From positions 1 through 47,609 of the forward strand of contig JAPOUL010000003.1 of assembly GCA_026708685.1 (NCBI GenBank): a stretch of DNA of 47,609 bases, in the 5' to 3' direction. The notes beneath the pieces are model-generated. The model was not told where the DNA came from. It did no database searches and saw nothing but the letters and a program-made list of their open reading frames with translations. Numbering within the stretch: the stretch's first letter is position 1; each line of letters begins with the position of its first letter. This document shows positions 29,784 to 38,916 of the stretch, piece by piece. The stretch is from Bacteroidota bacterium. GTDB lineage: Bacteria; Bacteroidota; Rhodothermia; Rhodothermales; Bin80. The position numbers and the translations under genes were made by a program.

Positions 29784-31218
29784 ACTGGTCGCACTGGTTC
29801 AACGGCATCAATTGAATTGTCTTCAACAGGTGATTCACAACTGGGGTAAGCAATTGACCCAGTTGGAGAATGAATCTGTAAGTCAATCTACTGATCTTGA
29901 CCGTCTCAGAAAAGAAATTGCTAAGTTACGTGGAGAGCACAGTATAGATGCCGAATCCACGATATCCCAGATACCTGATCGTAGAGATCATCATGTTTCT
30001 GATTCTTCCTTCGTTCAAAAAATGCAGTTCGCTAAGGATCCGTCTAATCAGCTTCCCCCAATGATTGCACCCTCAAGTGTCGGCGAAGATTGGAATCTTT
30101 ATATCAAGGATGTGAACCAGTATATTGCTGATCATGGGATTGATGTGGCACCAGATCCACTTGAGCAGCTCCTCCCTTCCGATCAAGTAGCGGCAATTCG
30201 TGATGAGTTCGTTGATCACTTCTGCCCAGCACCATGGGATCGCTGGGATTATAGTGCTGTTGCCTTAGCGGTCATTCTTGGAGCTGTTACGGATTATCTC
30301 TTGGTTGCTACACCTGGGGGTATCTTTAAAGGAAAAGAGCAACGTGCAAGTCCTGTTACCCAATGGATGAAACAGCAATCTCAGAAGATTGCCCCCATCC
30401 AAAGTGGGGACACCATAGAACGCAATGCTTTTCAACAATGGCTGGCAGAACTAACGACCACCGCCGAAAAATGGGCCAAAGTTCCCATTGATCTGATCTC
30501 TCCCAAAGATGGACTGACACCTAGAACCCATCGGCTGGCATCCTTGGGACACGATCCTATTCTAGGTCTTGTCTTTGGGGTGATGGATATCATTTCTGGG
30601 AAATGCACCTTCATTGATGCATCTGGTAAATGGGGAGTTCTGGATCATGCTGGCTACCCGGGCACGCCTAACCCCTTAGAAGCACTTGTGAAAGTGGTCG
30701 TTCATGGATTCTCTGATGTTTTTACCAAACAGGGGCTACCAATTCCTTTCATGGCATCCTTTCTTCAAGTGAGTGCAAACTCTGGATTTACGGTGAAAGA
30801 AGGGGGAGATGCATTACCAGTCAAGGATGTCATCAGGTATATGTATGCCAATGGCTACGATCTACGTCACTTCGTAACCACAGCAATCTCACCAGGAATC
30901 GCCGAGGCACTCTTATGGACTTACCATGGCATACGAGCATATGCGACCGGTTCTAAAATGAAGGAAGCTGGTATTTCAGAAAAAATGAAACAAAAGCAGA
31001 TGCTGGTAATGACGCACGCTTTACTTGGATCAGCGAATATTATGAAAACGGCATTATATGGGTGGAATCCTCTGGCGATCAATTTTGCCCAGTTTAAGAC
31101 ACTCGCTCTCCGCATGATATCACTTGTCAAACTCTCTTTGGAGCGCGATCAAATGGTTCAGAACACCCTTAATCAGCAATTAGATCGTATCATTTCCGAA
31201 GCACGTATCCTGAACTGA
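29752..31218 (+). CDS. Unrecognised partner protein of the TerB-like gene, 488 aa
   Basis: I do not recognise a named family. The start (ATG 29752, or 29755) lies inside the 3' end of the TerB-like gene, so the two are translationally coupled and probably act together. The first 65 residues form an amphipathic coiled coil (ELVALVQRHQLNCLQQVIHN onwards). A hydrophobic stretch at about 167-192 (YSAVALAVILGAVTDYLLVA) and a second one with LGHDPILGLVFGVMDIISG at about 265-283 suggest membrane contact or insertion. The end is helical (KLSLERDQMVQNTLNQQLDR). There is no catalytic motif that I can name. The paired coiled coils at the ends of both proteins suggest direct binding. Confidence 0.8.
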   Translation: MMNKKFQNQAELVALVQRHQLNCLQQVIHNWGKQLTQLENESVSQSTDLDRLRKEIAKLRGEHSIDAESTISQIPDRRDHHVSDSSFVQKMQFAKDPSNQLPPMIAPSSVGEDWNLYIKDVNQYIADHGIDVAPDPLEQLLPSDQVAAIRDEFVDHFCPAPWDRWDYSAVALAVILGAVTDYLLVATPGGIFKGKEQRASPVTQWMKQQSQKIAPIQSGDTIERNAFQQWLAELTTTAEKWAKVPIDLISPKDGLTPRTHRLASLGHDPILGLVFGVMDIISGKCTFIDASGKWGVLDHAGYPGTPNPLEALVKVVVHGFSDVFTKQGLPIPFMASFLQVSANSGFTVKEGGDALPVKDVIRYMYANGYDLRHFVTTAISPGIAEALLWTYHGIRAYATGSKMKEAGISEKMKQKQMLVMTHALLGSANIMKTALYGWNPLAINFAQFKTLALRMISLVKLSLERDQMVQNTLNQQLDRIISEARILN

Positions 31219-31613
31219 ATCATCCATGATCACTACATTCAAAGAATTGATTGCGAATCCAGATGTGCATATGAAATTCATTTCAGTTGGATGTACTATA
31301 ACTCCAAGCTCATCTACTGGGGAGGATATCATTTTAAAATGAACTTTCACTCTTACATATAGAAAAATATCAGCGATTCATGATTCATCATTTGAATATT
31401 CTCAACCCAAAGAGATGATGTTGAGCACGACAGCATTAAATGACAGATGCGCACATCTATATGAGCACGATCTACTCAATGCAGGGGAAGCTATCAATTC
31501 TTTAATCAGCATGAGTATTCTCATTATAGGTGATTCAAAATCAGATAATCAATCCAAATGATAGATTCTTCGTATTTCTTTGGACTTACCGATCAAATCC
31601 ACCTGCTGATGTG
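31219..31613. other. Intergenic region before spoT
   Basis: About 390 bases, no supported gene. It contains the perfect 14-base palindrome TCATTTTAAAATGA at 31329-31342, a possible operator site, or chance in AT-rich DNA. Confidence 0.35.
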
Positions 31614-33839
31614 ATGCTTGAAGCGTCCACTATTCTCAGAGAGCGTGATGTAACGATTGCTGACCCATACAGTCAGCAATTAGATGAGCTTGTTGACCAG
31701 TGCCGCCAGCATCTCTCCTCTGTTGATGAATTGATGATCCGTCGTGCTTTTAAGTTAAGTTATTGGGCTCATCGGAATGATCGGCGTGCATCTGGGGAAT
31801 TGTACATCTCTCACCCACTGTCGGTCGCTCAGATTGTAGCCCGTGAAATCCGCCTAGATGATATCAGTGTCGGAGCAGCACTCCTTCACGATGTGGTTGA
31901 GGATACCGATCTAACGATCGAGATCATTCGTTCAGAATTCGGTGAGGAGATGGCTTTATTAATTGATGGCCTGACAAAAATCCGTGGAATTTATACCAAT
32001 CGTGCCCTTGGGCAGGCCGAAAATGTTCGTAAGTTGATCCTGTCCATGGCACAAGATGTCCGAGTCATCTTTGTAAAATTTGCGGATCGGCTACATAATA
32101 TGAAGACACTGGAATCACTTCCACGTGCAAAGCAACTTAAAATTGCCACGGAAACGCTTCGATTATTTGCCCCTCTTGCACACCGTTTTGGATTACAAAG
32201 GATCAAAACGGAGCTAGAAGATCTTGCGCTAAAAGTCATTGAACCTGAGCAATATTCTGCTATCGTATCGGGACTCAAAGGAGGTCGTCAAGAACGCGAA
32301 TCTCATATTCATCGATTTATTGTGCCTCTTCGTCACAACCTGATGACCCATGGATTTGATTTTGAGATTAAAGGACGTTCAAAGAATCTCTATTCCATTT
32401 ATCAGAAGATGCGTGCTCAGAATAAGCCGCTACAGGAAATCTATGATGTGTTTGCCATACGTATCATTCTCAATTCAGACGGTACAAAAGGTAAAGAAGA
32501 TTGTTGGCGAGTTTATTCGATTGTAACAGATCTCTATAAACCACTTCCTGAGCGATTCAGGGATTTTATCTCTGTACCGAAGTCCAATGGCTATCAGAGT
32601 TTGCATACGACTGTATTGGATGCCGATGGAAACCGGATGGAGGTTCAAATTCGAACTCGCGAAATGCATGAAATTGCCGAGCGAGGGGTAGCCGCACACT
32701 GGAAATATAAAGAGGGCGTGGAGGGAATGGACACCAAAATGGATCAATTCCTCAGTTGGGTTCATGATCTGATGGAGAATCCTGATGCAGAGCAAGCGAC
32801 CGAGTTCGTTCAGGAATTCAGTTTAGATTTGTATACCGATGAGATTTATGTGTTTACTCCAAGGGGAGATATCAAGACCTTGCCCAAAGGGGCAACTCCT
32901 GTAGATTTTGCATTTCAGATCCATACGGATGTTGGGTTTCACTGTATTGGTGCGAAAGTCAATGGAAAGATGGTACCCCTTTCGTATCAACTCAAAAGTG
33001 GGGATCAGGTGGAAATCATTACTTCAAAAAAGATTACTGCAAATCCAGGGTGGATCAAATTTGTAGTGACCCACAAAGCGAGAAGTCGGATTCGTCATCG
33101 AATTAATGAGCAGAGGCGTGAAGCAATACGATATGGTCGTGAACTTTGGGAGAAAAAAGCAAAACGAGCGAGAATTTCTCTCACAGAAGACGAACTCATC
33201 CATTTAGCTACGCACTTCAAATACTCAACCCCAGCCCAGATGTTTTATGAAATTTCCTCAGGGCTTCTGGATATTCAAGATCTGGTCCAATATATCCGAA
33301 CTGGGGACTCTTCTGAATCTGACGAAATGGAGGAAAAAGATGCTCCCCCGATCTCTTATGTAGAACATGCTCAGAGTCAGGGATCAGAAACCATTCTCAT
33401 TAATGGGGAGCGTATTCGGGGTTTAGCCATGGTGTATGCCTCATGTTGTAATCCAATTCCAGGAGATGATGTATTTGGATATACTAGCAAGTCAGGCTCC
33501 ATCAATATCCATCGGACAGGTTGCCGTAATGCAGCTCACCTATTGGTAAACCATCCTGATCGAATTCAGTCATGTGAATGGAGCCGCCAGAAAGATGTGC
33601 GATTCACAGTAGGGCTCCGCGTACTAGGAGAAGATCGAGTAGGTATTGTTCATGATTTAACGACCGTCATCTCCAGAAATTTAAAGACAAACATCCGGTC
33701 AATTACTGTAAAGACGGATGATGGTTTTTTTGAAGGTACCATCATCTTACAAGTTAGCGATATCCAGCATCTGAAACGGTTGATTGAGCGTATTAAGAGG
33801 GTTGACAGCATCCGAGGTGTCTATCGTTTTGAAGAATAA
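31614..33839 (+). CDS. spoT: Bifunctional (p)ppGpp synthetase/hydrolase, RelA/SpoT family
   Basis: The stringent-response enzyme that makes and degrades (p)ppGpp. The 741-residue protein shows the whole domain order: HD hydrolase (SYWAHRNDRRASG; LLHDVVEDTDL with HD at residues 92-93; FADRLHNMKT), synthetase (about 230-370, with PKSNGYQSLHTTV), TGS domain (EIYVFTPRGDIKTLPKGATP, about 410-470), the conserved Cys/His helical region, and a C-terminal ACT domain (FTVGLRVLGEDRVGIVHDL). The motif before the G-loop is RFRD, matching the basic RxKD of bifunctional enzymes, not the acidic ExDD of RelA. Both activities should be present. I chose ATG 31614; a GTG at 31530 is in frame. Confidence 0.95.
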   Translation: MLEASTILRERDVTIADPYSQQLDELVDQCRQHLSSVDELMIRRAFKLSYWAHRNDRRASGELYISHPLSVAQIVAREIRLDDISVGAALLHDVVEDTDLTIEIIRSEFGEEMALLIDGLTKIRGIYTNRALGQAENVRKLILSMAQDVRVIFVKFADRLHNMKTLESLPRAKQLKIATETLRLFAPLAHRFGLQRIKTELEDLALKVIEPEQYSAIVSGLKGGRQERESHIHRFIVPLRHNLMTHGFDFEIKGRSKNLYSIYQKMRAQNKPLQEIYDVFAIRIILNSDGTKGKEDCWRVYSIVTDLYKPLPERFRDFISVPKSNGYQSLHTTVLDADGNRMEVQIRTREMHEIAERGVAAHWKYKEGVEGMDTKMDQFLSWVHDLMENPDAEQATEFVQEFSLDLYTDEIYVFTPRGDIKTLPKGATPVDFAFQIHTDVGFHCIGAKVNGKMVPLSYQLKSGDQVEIITSKKITANPGWIKFVVTHKARSRIRHRINEQRREAIRYGRELWEKKAKRARISLTEDELIHLATHFKYSTPAQMFYEISSGLLDIQDLVQYIRTGDSSESDEMEEKDAPPISYVEHAQSQGSETILINGERIRGLAMVYASCCNPIPGDDVFGYTSKSGSINIHRTGCRNAAHLLVNHPDRIQSCEWSRQKDVRFTVGLRVLGEDRVGIVHDLTTVISRNLKTNIRSITVKTDDGFFEGTIILQVSDIQHLKRLIERIKRVDSIRGVYRFEE

Positions 33840-34281
33840 ATGTCGTCATGATCGTTCCCGCGTTGTATCGATTGATTATGGTACCAAGCGTGTGGGCCTG
33901 TCGGTAGCCGATCCTTTGAGGTTATTTGCCCAGCCATTTGGAGTGTATTCTCCAGCGTCAGCTGTGGAAAAGCTTGTATCTTTCCACCATACGGAAACGA
34001 TTGGTACAATTGTGATTGGCTGGCCGTTGAATGAAGATGGATCCGAAGGAAAAGCAACCCGTCGGGTTGAGAATTATATTCGCCAATTATCAAACCGACT
34101 TCCAGACACAAAAATCATTCGGTGGGACGAGCGACATACATCCGAGGAAGCGAAAGCACGTTTATCGGAATTACACATCAGACCAGAGGCAGGAGAGGTG
34201 GATCAGATGGCAGCTTCCATCATTCTTCAGGAGTTTCTGGATGCACATTCCGAAACCACACGCGTAAACGAACGTAGTTAG
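33829..34281 (+). CDS. ruvX: Putative Holliday junction resolvase / pre-16S rRNA nuclease
   Basis: YqgF/RuvX, a small RNase H-like nuclease that trims pre-16S rRNA and has been assigned Holliday-junction cleavage. The protein has VVSIDYGTKRVGLSVADPLR near the start (catalytic Asp in IDYG), VIGWPLNEDGSEG and DERHTSEEAKARL, then the VDQMAASIILQEFLD end with the last acidic residue. The start is uncertain: I prefer TTG 33829 because a GAGGTG lies nine bases upstream (33814-33819); it overlaps the spoT stop by 11 bases. GTG 33817 is an alternative. At 150 residues it fits the family (about 140). Confidence 0.9.
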   Translation: MKNKCRHDRSRVVSIDYGTKRVGLSVADPLRLFAQPFGVYSPASAVEKLVSFHHTETIGTIVIGWPLNEDGSEGKATRRVENYIRQLSNRLPDTKIIRWDERHTSEEAKARLSELHIRPEAGEVDQMAASIILQEFLDAHSETTRVNERS

Positions 34282-34304
34282 ACTAAATTTCATTTTACAT
34301 TTTT

Positions 34305-34907
34305 ATGCGTAATACCAGCACTATCATTTTGATCATTGTGGTTGTCGTCTTGGGGTTTGCTGGCTGTGCCAGCTGCGGAACCTACAACAACCTGATTGGA
34401 CAGGAAGAAGCAGTTGAAGAAGCTTGGGGTAATGTTCAAACCGCGTATCAGCGTCGTGCTGATCTGATTCCCAATCTTGTGAATACCGTTCAAGCTGCGG
34501 GTGATTTTGAACAGGAGACCTTACAGGCTGTCACCGAAGCACGTGCTCGGGCGACATCTATTAATGTGTCGGCGGATGATCTTCGTGATCCGTCTAGTCT
34601 GGCTCAGTTTCAGCAGGCACAGTCCCAACTCTCGGGTGCCTTGGGGCGGCTCTTAGTGGTGAGTGAAAATTACCCTCAACTGCGAGCTACCGATGGCTTT
34701 CGGGATTTGCAGGTACAACTGGAGGGAACTGAAAATCGGATCAACACCGCACGCACCCGATACAATGGTGTCGTACGTCAGTATAATACGGCGATCCGCA
34801 CCTTTCCCGCTGCAATGTTTGCGGGAATCTTTGGACACAGCCGACGTTCACCGTTTGAGGCGGAGAGTGGTGCACAAAATGCTCCTGAGGTAAATTTTGA
34901 TTCGTAG
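34305..34907 (+). CDS. lemA: LemA family protein
   Basis: A 200-residue membrane-anchored protein of the LemA family. One N-terminal span (TIILIIVVVVLGFAG, about 6-20) precedes an exported helical domain. Conserved motifs: YNNLIGQEEAVEEAWGNVQT (27-46), RRADLIPNLVNTV, QAQSQLSGALGRLLVVSENYP, and GTENRINTARTRYNG. The Cys at 21 after LGFAG might be lipidated, but the lipobox is imperfect. It starts 23 bases after ruvX and overlaps the TPM gene by 11 bases. LemA proteins often sit beside TPM-domain proteins, as here. Their molecular role is not established. Confidence 0.94.
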   Translation: MRNTSTIILIIVVVVLGFAGCASCGTYNNLIGQEEAVEEAWGNVQTAYQRRADLIPNLVNTVQAAGDFEQETLQAVTEARARATSINVSADDLRDPSSLAQFQQAQSQLSGALGRLLVVSENYPQLRATDGFRDLQVQLEGTENRINTARTRYNGVVRQYNTAIRTFPAAMFAGIFGHSRRSPFEAESGAQNAPEVNFDS

Positions 34908-35667
34908 TATTCAACTTCGTTTAGGATTTCTTTTGCTGTTCACGTGTGGGTTGCTTGCTGTAAGCCCTCAACATAGTGAAGCACAACAACAGATTGTTGT
35001 GGATGATGCACAGATTTTGACTCCGCAAGAGGAGCAAAGGCTCTCACTGATTTTGAGGCTCTACGCCGACAGTACATCCAATCAGATCGCCATCCGAACG
35101 ATCGAATCTCTGGACGGGCAAGACATAGCGGAGTACGCGACTGAATTAGGACAGTCACTTGGAGTAGGTCAGGCGGAAAATGATAACGGGGTCATGATTG
35201 TCGTGAGTACGGGAGATCGTTCGGTATTTATTGCGGTTGGCTATGGACTTGAAGGAGCTATTCCAGATGCATTAACGGGTCGAATCATACGCAATATCAT
35301 TGTTCCTGACTTTCGTCAGGGAAGATATTACGCTGGATTAGTCGGAGCTATTGATGCGTTAATGCTGGCGGCAGCTGGGGAATATACCGCAGAAGTCGTT
35401 CCCCAAAGGCAGGCATCTGAAAGAAATGGTGACTGGGGTGGTGTCGTATTGTTTTTGCTCGTGGTAGTATTTGCTATTTCTATGATCACTCGGAATCGTG
35501 GTGGAAGACATGGACCCCGTAGGGGATATGGATCCGATGGAATTTTGCCTCTTTTGTTTTTACTTGGCCATGCCAGTGGACGAGGTGGCGGAGGCTTCGG
35601 CGGAGGTTTTGGTGGGGGATTCGGAGGGGGCGGCTTTGGTGGAGGAGGTGCTGGTGGAAGCTGGTAG
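34897..35667 (+). CDS. TPM domain protein with glycine-rich C-terminal tail
   Basis: A 256-residue exported protein. It has an N-terminal signal peptide (LRLGFLLLFTCGLLAVSPQH), a TPM_phosphatase-like domain at about 30-160 (VVDDAQILTPQEEQRLSLIL, NDNGVMIVVSTGDRSVFIAVGY, GRYYAGLVGAIDAL), one membrane span (about 185-200) and a Gly/Phe-repeat tail ending in GGAGGSW. The start is TTG 34897, supported by GAGG at 34887-34890 six bases upstream. It is coupled to lemA. TPM domains have been proposed to act in membrane protein repair; the Gly-rich tail is common in bacterial members and its role is not known. Confidence 0.92.
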   Translation: MIRSIQLRLGFLLLFTCGLLAVSPQHSEAQQQIVVDDAQILTPQEEQRLSLILRLYADSTSNQIAIRTIESLDGQDIAEYATELGQSLGVGQAENDNGVMIVVSTGDRSVFIAVGYGLEGAIPDALTGRIIRNIIVPDFRQGRYYAGLVGAIDALMLAAAGEYTAEVVPQRQASERNGDWGGVVLFLLVVVFAISMITRNRGGRHGPRRGYGSDGILPLLFLLGHASGRGGGGFGGGFGGGFGGGGFGGGGAGGSW

Positions 35668-35927
35668 TCTCTCATGGACGAATGATCTTTCCGTTCATTA
35701 CAGTGATTCCCGATCATGGATGAATGTCTTACCAGTGGATTTATCAGAACAGATCCTCTTACATCTCTGATCGGATCATTCCAAGCAAACAGCTGTAATC
35801 TCCATCTAACAGGCTCTGAGTTAAATGAGAATCTAATTCAATAGATTCCCAGCGACTACATTGATGGCAGTCTTGGATGATTTGGTTCGGCAGTTGAAGC
35901 CATAGAAATTTTTCGGAATATACCCCA

Positions 35928-36242
35928 ATGGATCGGATCAAGTATCTACTTGAACTCTATGAACAGGATTCATCAGATACGTTCACTCAATTTGCATTGG
36001 GATTTGAGTATCATAAGAAGGGACAACTTCTGGATGCACTTCGCTGGTATGAATCCATTCTTCATTCCGATCCTGATTATACTGGGATTTACTATCATTT
36101 GGGGAAACTCTATGTAGATTTGGGACGTACTGAGGATGCTAAAACCATCTATGAAAAAGGCATTCAGATCTGTACTCGGTGCAATCAACTGAAGGATCTT
36201 GGTGAACTACAGCAGGCATTGATGGAGTTAGATTACGATTGA
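35928..36242 (+). CDS. Tetratricopeptide-repeat protein, 104 aa
   Basis: A small soluble helical protein of two to three TPR units: FTQFALGFEYHKKGQLLDAL (about 20-39), ALRWYESILHSDPDYTGIYY and GKLYVDLGRTEDAKTIYEKG. TPR units mediate protein-protein contacts; the partner is not known. It has no signal peptide. It stands alone after a 260-base gap and 12 bases ahead of the CPBP gene, so they may share a transcript. Confidence 0.85.
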   Translation: MDRIKYLLELYEQDSSDTFTQFALGFEYHKKGQLLDALRWYESILHSDPDYTGIYYHLGKLYVDLGRTEDAKTIYEKGIQICTRCNQLKDLGELQQALMELDYD

Positions 36243-36254
36243 TCATTCAGTGTG

Positions 36255-37019
36255 ATGAGTTTGACATCTCAGGCAAGTAAGGGCTATTTACGTACGACTC
36301 GTACGGCAACATGGGGGTTTCTGATGGCATTGCCCCTTTTGATTCTATACGAAGTCGGGATCGTGTGGGTTAACAGCGGTAAAGCAGAGGTGATACGCAT
36401 TTCCTCCGAGAGTCTACTGAAGCGGATTTTTTACAGCTTAGGCATTACGGAGGAGCTTATTTTATTGGCGATTGTGATCGCTATTGGCATTGCAATTGTG
36501 ATCTATGAGCGGAAAAAGAAGATTGAATTCAGAATGCGTTATCCTGTGATGATGATCGTGGAGAGTGCGGTCTATGCGGTAGTGCTCGCTTTCATGGTAT
36601 CCGGCTTAACGCAGTTGATTCTTTCTCCACTGATTGCATCCCAAGCGTTGGAGAGTCAGAGTTTGCCCTTGCAATTAGTTCTCTCCATTGGTGCTGGGAT
36701 CTATGAGGAGTTGGTTTTTCGAGTAATGCTTGTGGGAGGGCTTTTTTGGGTATTATGGAAAGCTTTTCCAAAACACCGAATTCTGGTGTATTTTGTTTCG
36801 GCGGTGATTGGTGCACTATCCTTTAGTCTTGTTCATCACATTGGTAGTTTAGGGGATCCATGGTCCTTTGATGTTTTTTTGTTCAGAGCTATTTTTGGAT
36901 TGGTATTTAACATCGTTTTCTTGATTCGTGGTTTTGCCATCGTTGCTTGGACGCATGCACTCTACGATGTGATGGTAGTGACTGGATTTTTCTCGTTACT
37001 ACAGAGTGCCGCAGGTTGA
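36255..37019 (+). CDS. CPBP family intramembrane metalloprotease (CAAX protease/Abi family)
   Basis: A 254-residue polytopic membrane protein. The first span is WGFLMALPLLILYEVGIVWV. The Abi/CPBP core has EELVFRVMLVGG with the catalytic Glu pair and Arg, then ALSFSLVHHI and, near the end, GFAIVAWTHALYDV with the last conserved His. Members cleave proteins inside the membrane, or protect against self-produced bacteriocins. ATG 36255 was chosen over an in-frame GTG one codon upstream. Its 3' end overlaps the convergent aminotransferase gene by 21 bases. Confidence 0.9.
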   Translation: MSLTSQASKGYLRTTRTATWGFLMALPLLILYEVGIVWVNSGKAEVIRISSESLLKRIFYSLGITEELILLAIVIAIGIAIVIYERKKKIEFRMRYPVMMIVESAVYAVVLAFMVSGLTQLILSPLIASQALESQSLPLQLVLSIGAGIYEELVFRVMLVGGLFWVLWKAFPKHRILVYFVSAVIGALSFSLVHHIGSLGDPWSFDVFLFRAIFGLVFNIVFLIRGFAIVAWTHALYDVMVVTGFFSLLQSAAG

Positions 37020-38261
37020 TGGGGTTATTTCTTGAAGACATCCCACAAGTCGTTCAATTTCTTCATGGTTGGTGTAGCAAGAAATTCCGACTCGTATCAG
37101 CCCCTCAACACCAAGTTTTTCTATGACCGTAGAGGCATAAAAATCGCCGTGTGAAAGAAACAGCCCAAATCGGCTTAGTTCCCTGCAAATTTCTTCGGAT
37201 GATGTTCCTTTCATCGTAAAACTAATGGTTGGAATCCGGGGTTCAGATGGATTCGGACCATAGCAGGTGATCCGTTTGATGTCTTGTAATTCTTGCCACA
37301 GGAATGCGGTCAAATCATGCGTGCGTTGATGAATATCATGATAAGAGAGTTGGAGTGCCTCTCTGTAGGAGGAGGAGACACTCAGAGATGCAAGAAAATT
37401 AACGGCTGCTGCTGAGCCTGCAATGGCTTCATGGCTGAGCGTGCCCGTTTCAAAGCACTGAGGTGGTTGGGTACCTGCGGGCTGAAGGTGAGGGGGATTC
37501 AACTGCTCAAGGAGTTCCTGTTTTCCAAACAGAATACCAGCATGTGGACCATAAAACTTATATGGAGAGCACACGAAAAAATCGCATCCAAGATCTTGCA
37601 CATCGCTCAGAATATGTGGAGCATAAGCAACCCCATCAACAAAGGTCAGAATGCTTGCACCACGGGCCAAACGGGTAATAGACTTGATATCATTGACTGT
37701 ACCAAGTGCATTGGAGGCAGCACCGATGGCGATCAACCGGGTGCGTGGAGTGATCAGACGTTCAAGATGATCCAAATTCAGTTGACCAGTCTCCGGGTTG
37801 AACTGTACGGATCGTATCCTAAATCCATGTTCACCCGCCAATTCTTTCCATGGATCAATATTGGCATGGTGATCCAAATCGGTGACAATGATTTCATCGT
37901 TTTGATTCCATGTCCGTCCAAGCGTCCGTGCCAGATGAAATGTCAGTGTCGTCATATTTTGACCATACACAATTTCACTCGGTTGGCAGTTTAGGAAGTT
38001 AGCAAAAGTGTGACGAGATTGCTCCAGAATGGCATCTGTTTCACTGCTTGAAGGGAATGCCCAGTGGGTATTCGCATTATGATGCAAGAGGTAATTAACC
38101 ATCGCATCGGTAACTACTGATGGTACTTGTGTACCACCTGGGCCATCAAGATATGCAACTGGATAGCCATGATGCTTGCGACGCAATGCAGGAAACGATT
38201 TTCGAATCCTATCAACGGTTGCTCTGTCTTGATGCTGATTCATTGGAATGGAAGATGGCAT
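36999..38261 (-). CDS. Class V aminotransferase, cysteine-desulfurase-like (TIGR01976 type)
   Basis: A 420-residue PLP enzyme of the NifS/SufS fold. Seen: AYLDGPGGTQVPSVV (about 35-49), EIIVTDLDHHANIDPWKELA (substrate-side His), FVDGVAYAPH and the PLP-lysine region FFVCSPYKFYGPHAGILFG, then FETGTLSHEAIAG and the C-terminal VGISCYTNHEEIERLV. Genuine cysteine desulfurases carry a reactive Cys in a C-terminal loop; the GTLSHEAIAG pattern and the DGPGGTQ start place this in the group annotated cysteine desulfurase-like, whose substrate is unknown. The gene is convergent with the CPBP gene, overlapping it by 21 bases. Confidence 0.9.
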   Translation of the reverse strand: MPSSIPMNQHQDRATVDRIRKSFPALRRKHHGYPVAYLDGPGGTQVPSVVTDAMVNYLLHHNANTHWAFPSSSETDAILEQSRHTFANFLNCQPSEIVYGQNMTTLTFHLARTLGRTWNQNDEIIVTDLDHHANIDPWKELAGEHGFRIRSVQFNPETGQLNLDHLERLITPRTRLIAIGAASNALGTVNDIKSITRLARGASILTFVDGVAYAPHILSDVQDLGCDFFVCSPYKFYGPHAGILFGKQELLEQLNPPHLQPAGTQPPQCFETGTLSHEAIAGSAAAVNFLASLSVSSSYREALQLSYHDIHQRTHDLTAFLWQELQDIKRITCYGPNPSEPRIPTISFTMKGTSSEEICRELSRFGLFLSHGDFYASTVIEKLGVEGLIRVGISCYTNHEEIERLVGCLQEITPSTCGTL

Positions 38262-38916
38262 AGATAAGATGTCTGAGACACATCTTCTTCACCAAAAGGT
38301 TTTTTCGAAAAACTCTACTTGATTGGTAGGACATACGCCCTGTGACACCTAAGGATCTGTTGCAATGAGCTTTTCAGAGATGAAGAGTAGATCTGCGTCA
38401 ATGGACGATCTTCAATCATTGGAGTGAATACTCAAACGATATGCTTTTGATGGCTGATAGAGAAAATGATCACATGCAACCCATCAGTCTATGTACGAAT
38501 AGACTTTTCAGGACAAGTTCAATGGATTCTCAGACATTCTTTGCAGTTGTACATCGTTCATAAAAACCCGTGGCTTCTAACAACTGTGTACAGAAGAAAC
38601 ACTAAACTGGCGATCTACCTTTTAGGTTCATCCGTATAATTTGAAATCCTATTCATCTGGGCATGATTGATGATGATGCCGCAACACCATTTTCTGTTGA
38701 TGTGTAAGGAGAATAGGGGATTACAGCTGTGACTTTAATTGGATGTAGCACAATGAAGTTGATCATCAGAGGATGAAACCGTAAGATCCTGCATTTCAAG
38801 TTCTTCCGTTCAAAGATGGTTTGTCAGGGGTTGATCATTGACTTCATCATTCAGAATATCTGGTGTATACGACTCTTCCATTCATCCTCCAGATTTTGGT
38901 AAAGGACTAACAACGA
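38262..38916. other. Gene-poor gap upstream of the second membrane protein
   Basis: About 650 bases with no supported gene. It holds the 13-base string GTATAATTTGAAA at 38634-38646, identical to one at 46597, which may be a -10-type element. A short AT-rich hairpin at 38299-38313 is too weak to call. Confidence 0.35.

Noticed and set aside
35328..35717. Proline-rich minus-strand frame of 129 codons
   Set aside because: It is the complement of the Gly-rich tail of the TPM gene, so the Pro runs are a mirror artefact.
38299..38313. GTTTTT/AAAAAC hairpin upstream of the aminotransferase
   Set aside because: Almost pure A/T stem of six pairs with a 3-base loop; too weak for a terminator and expected by chance in AT-rich gaps.
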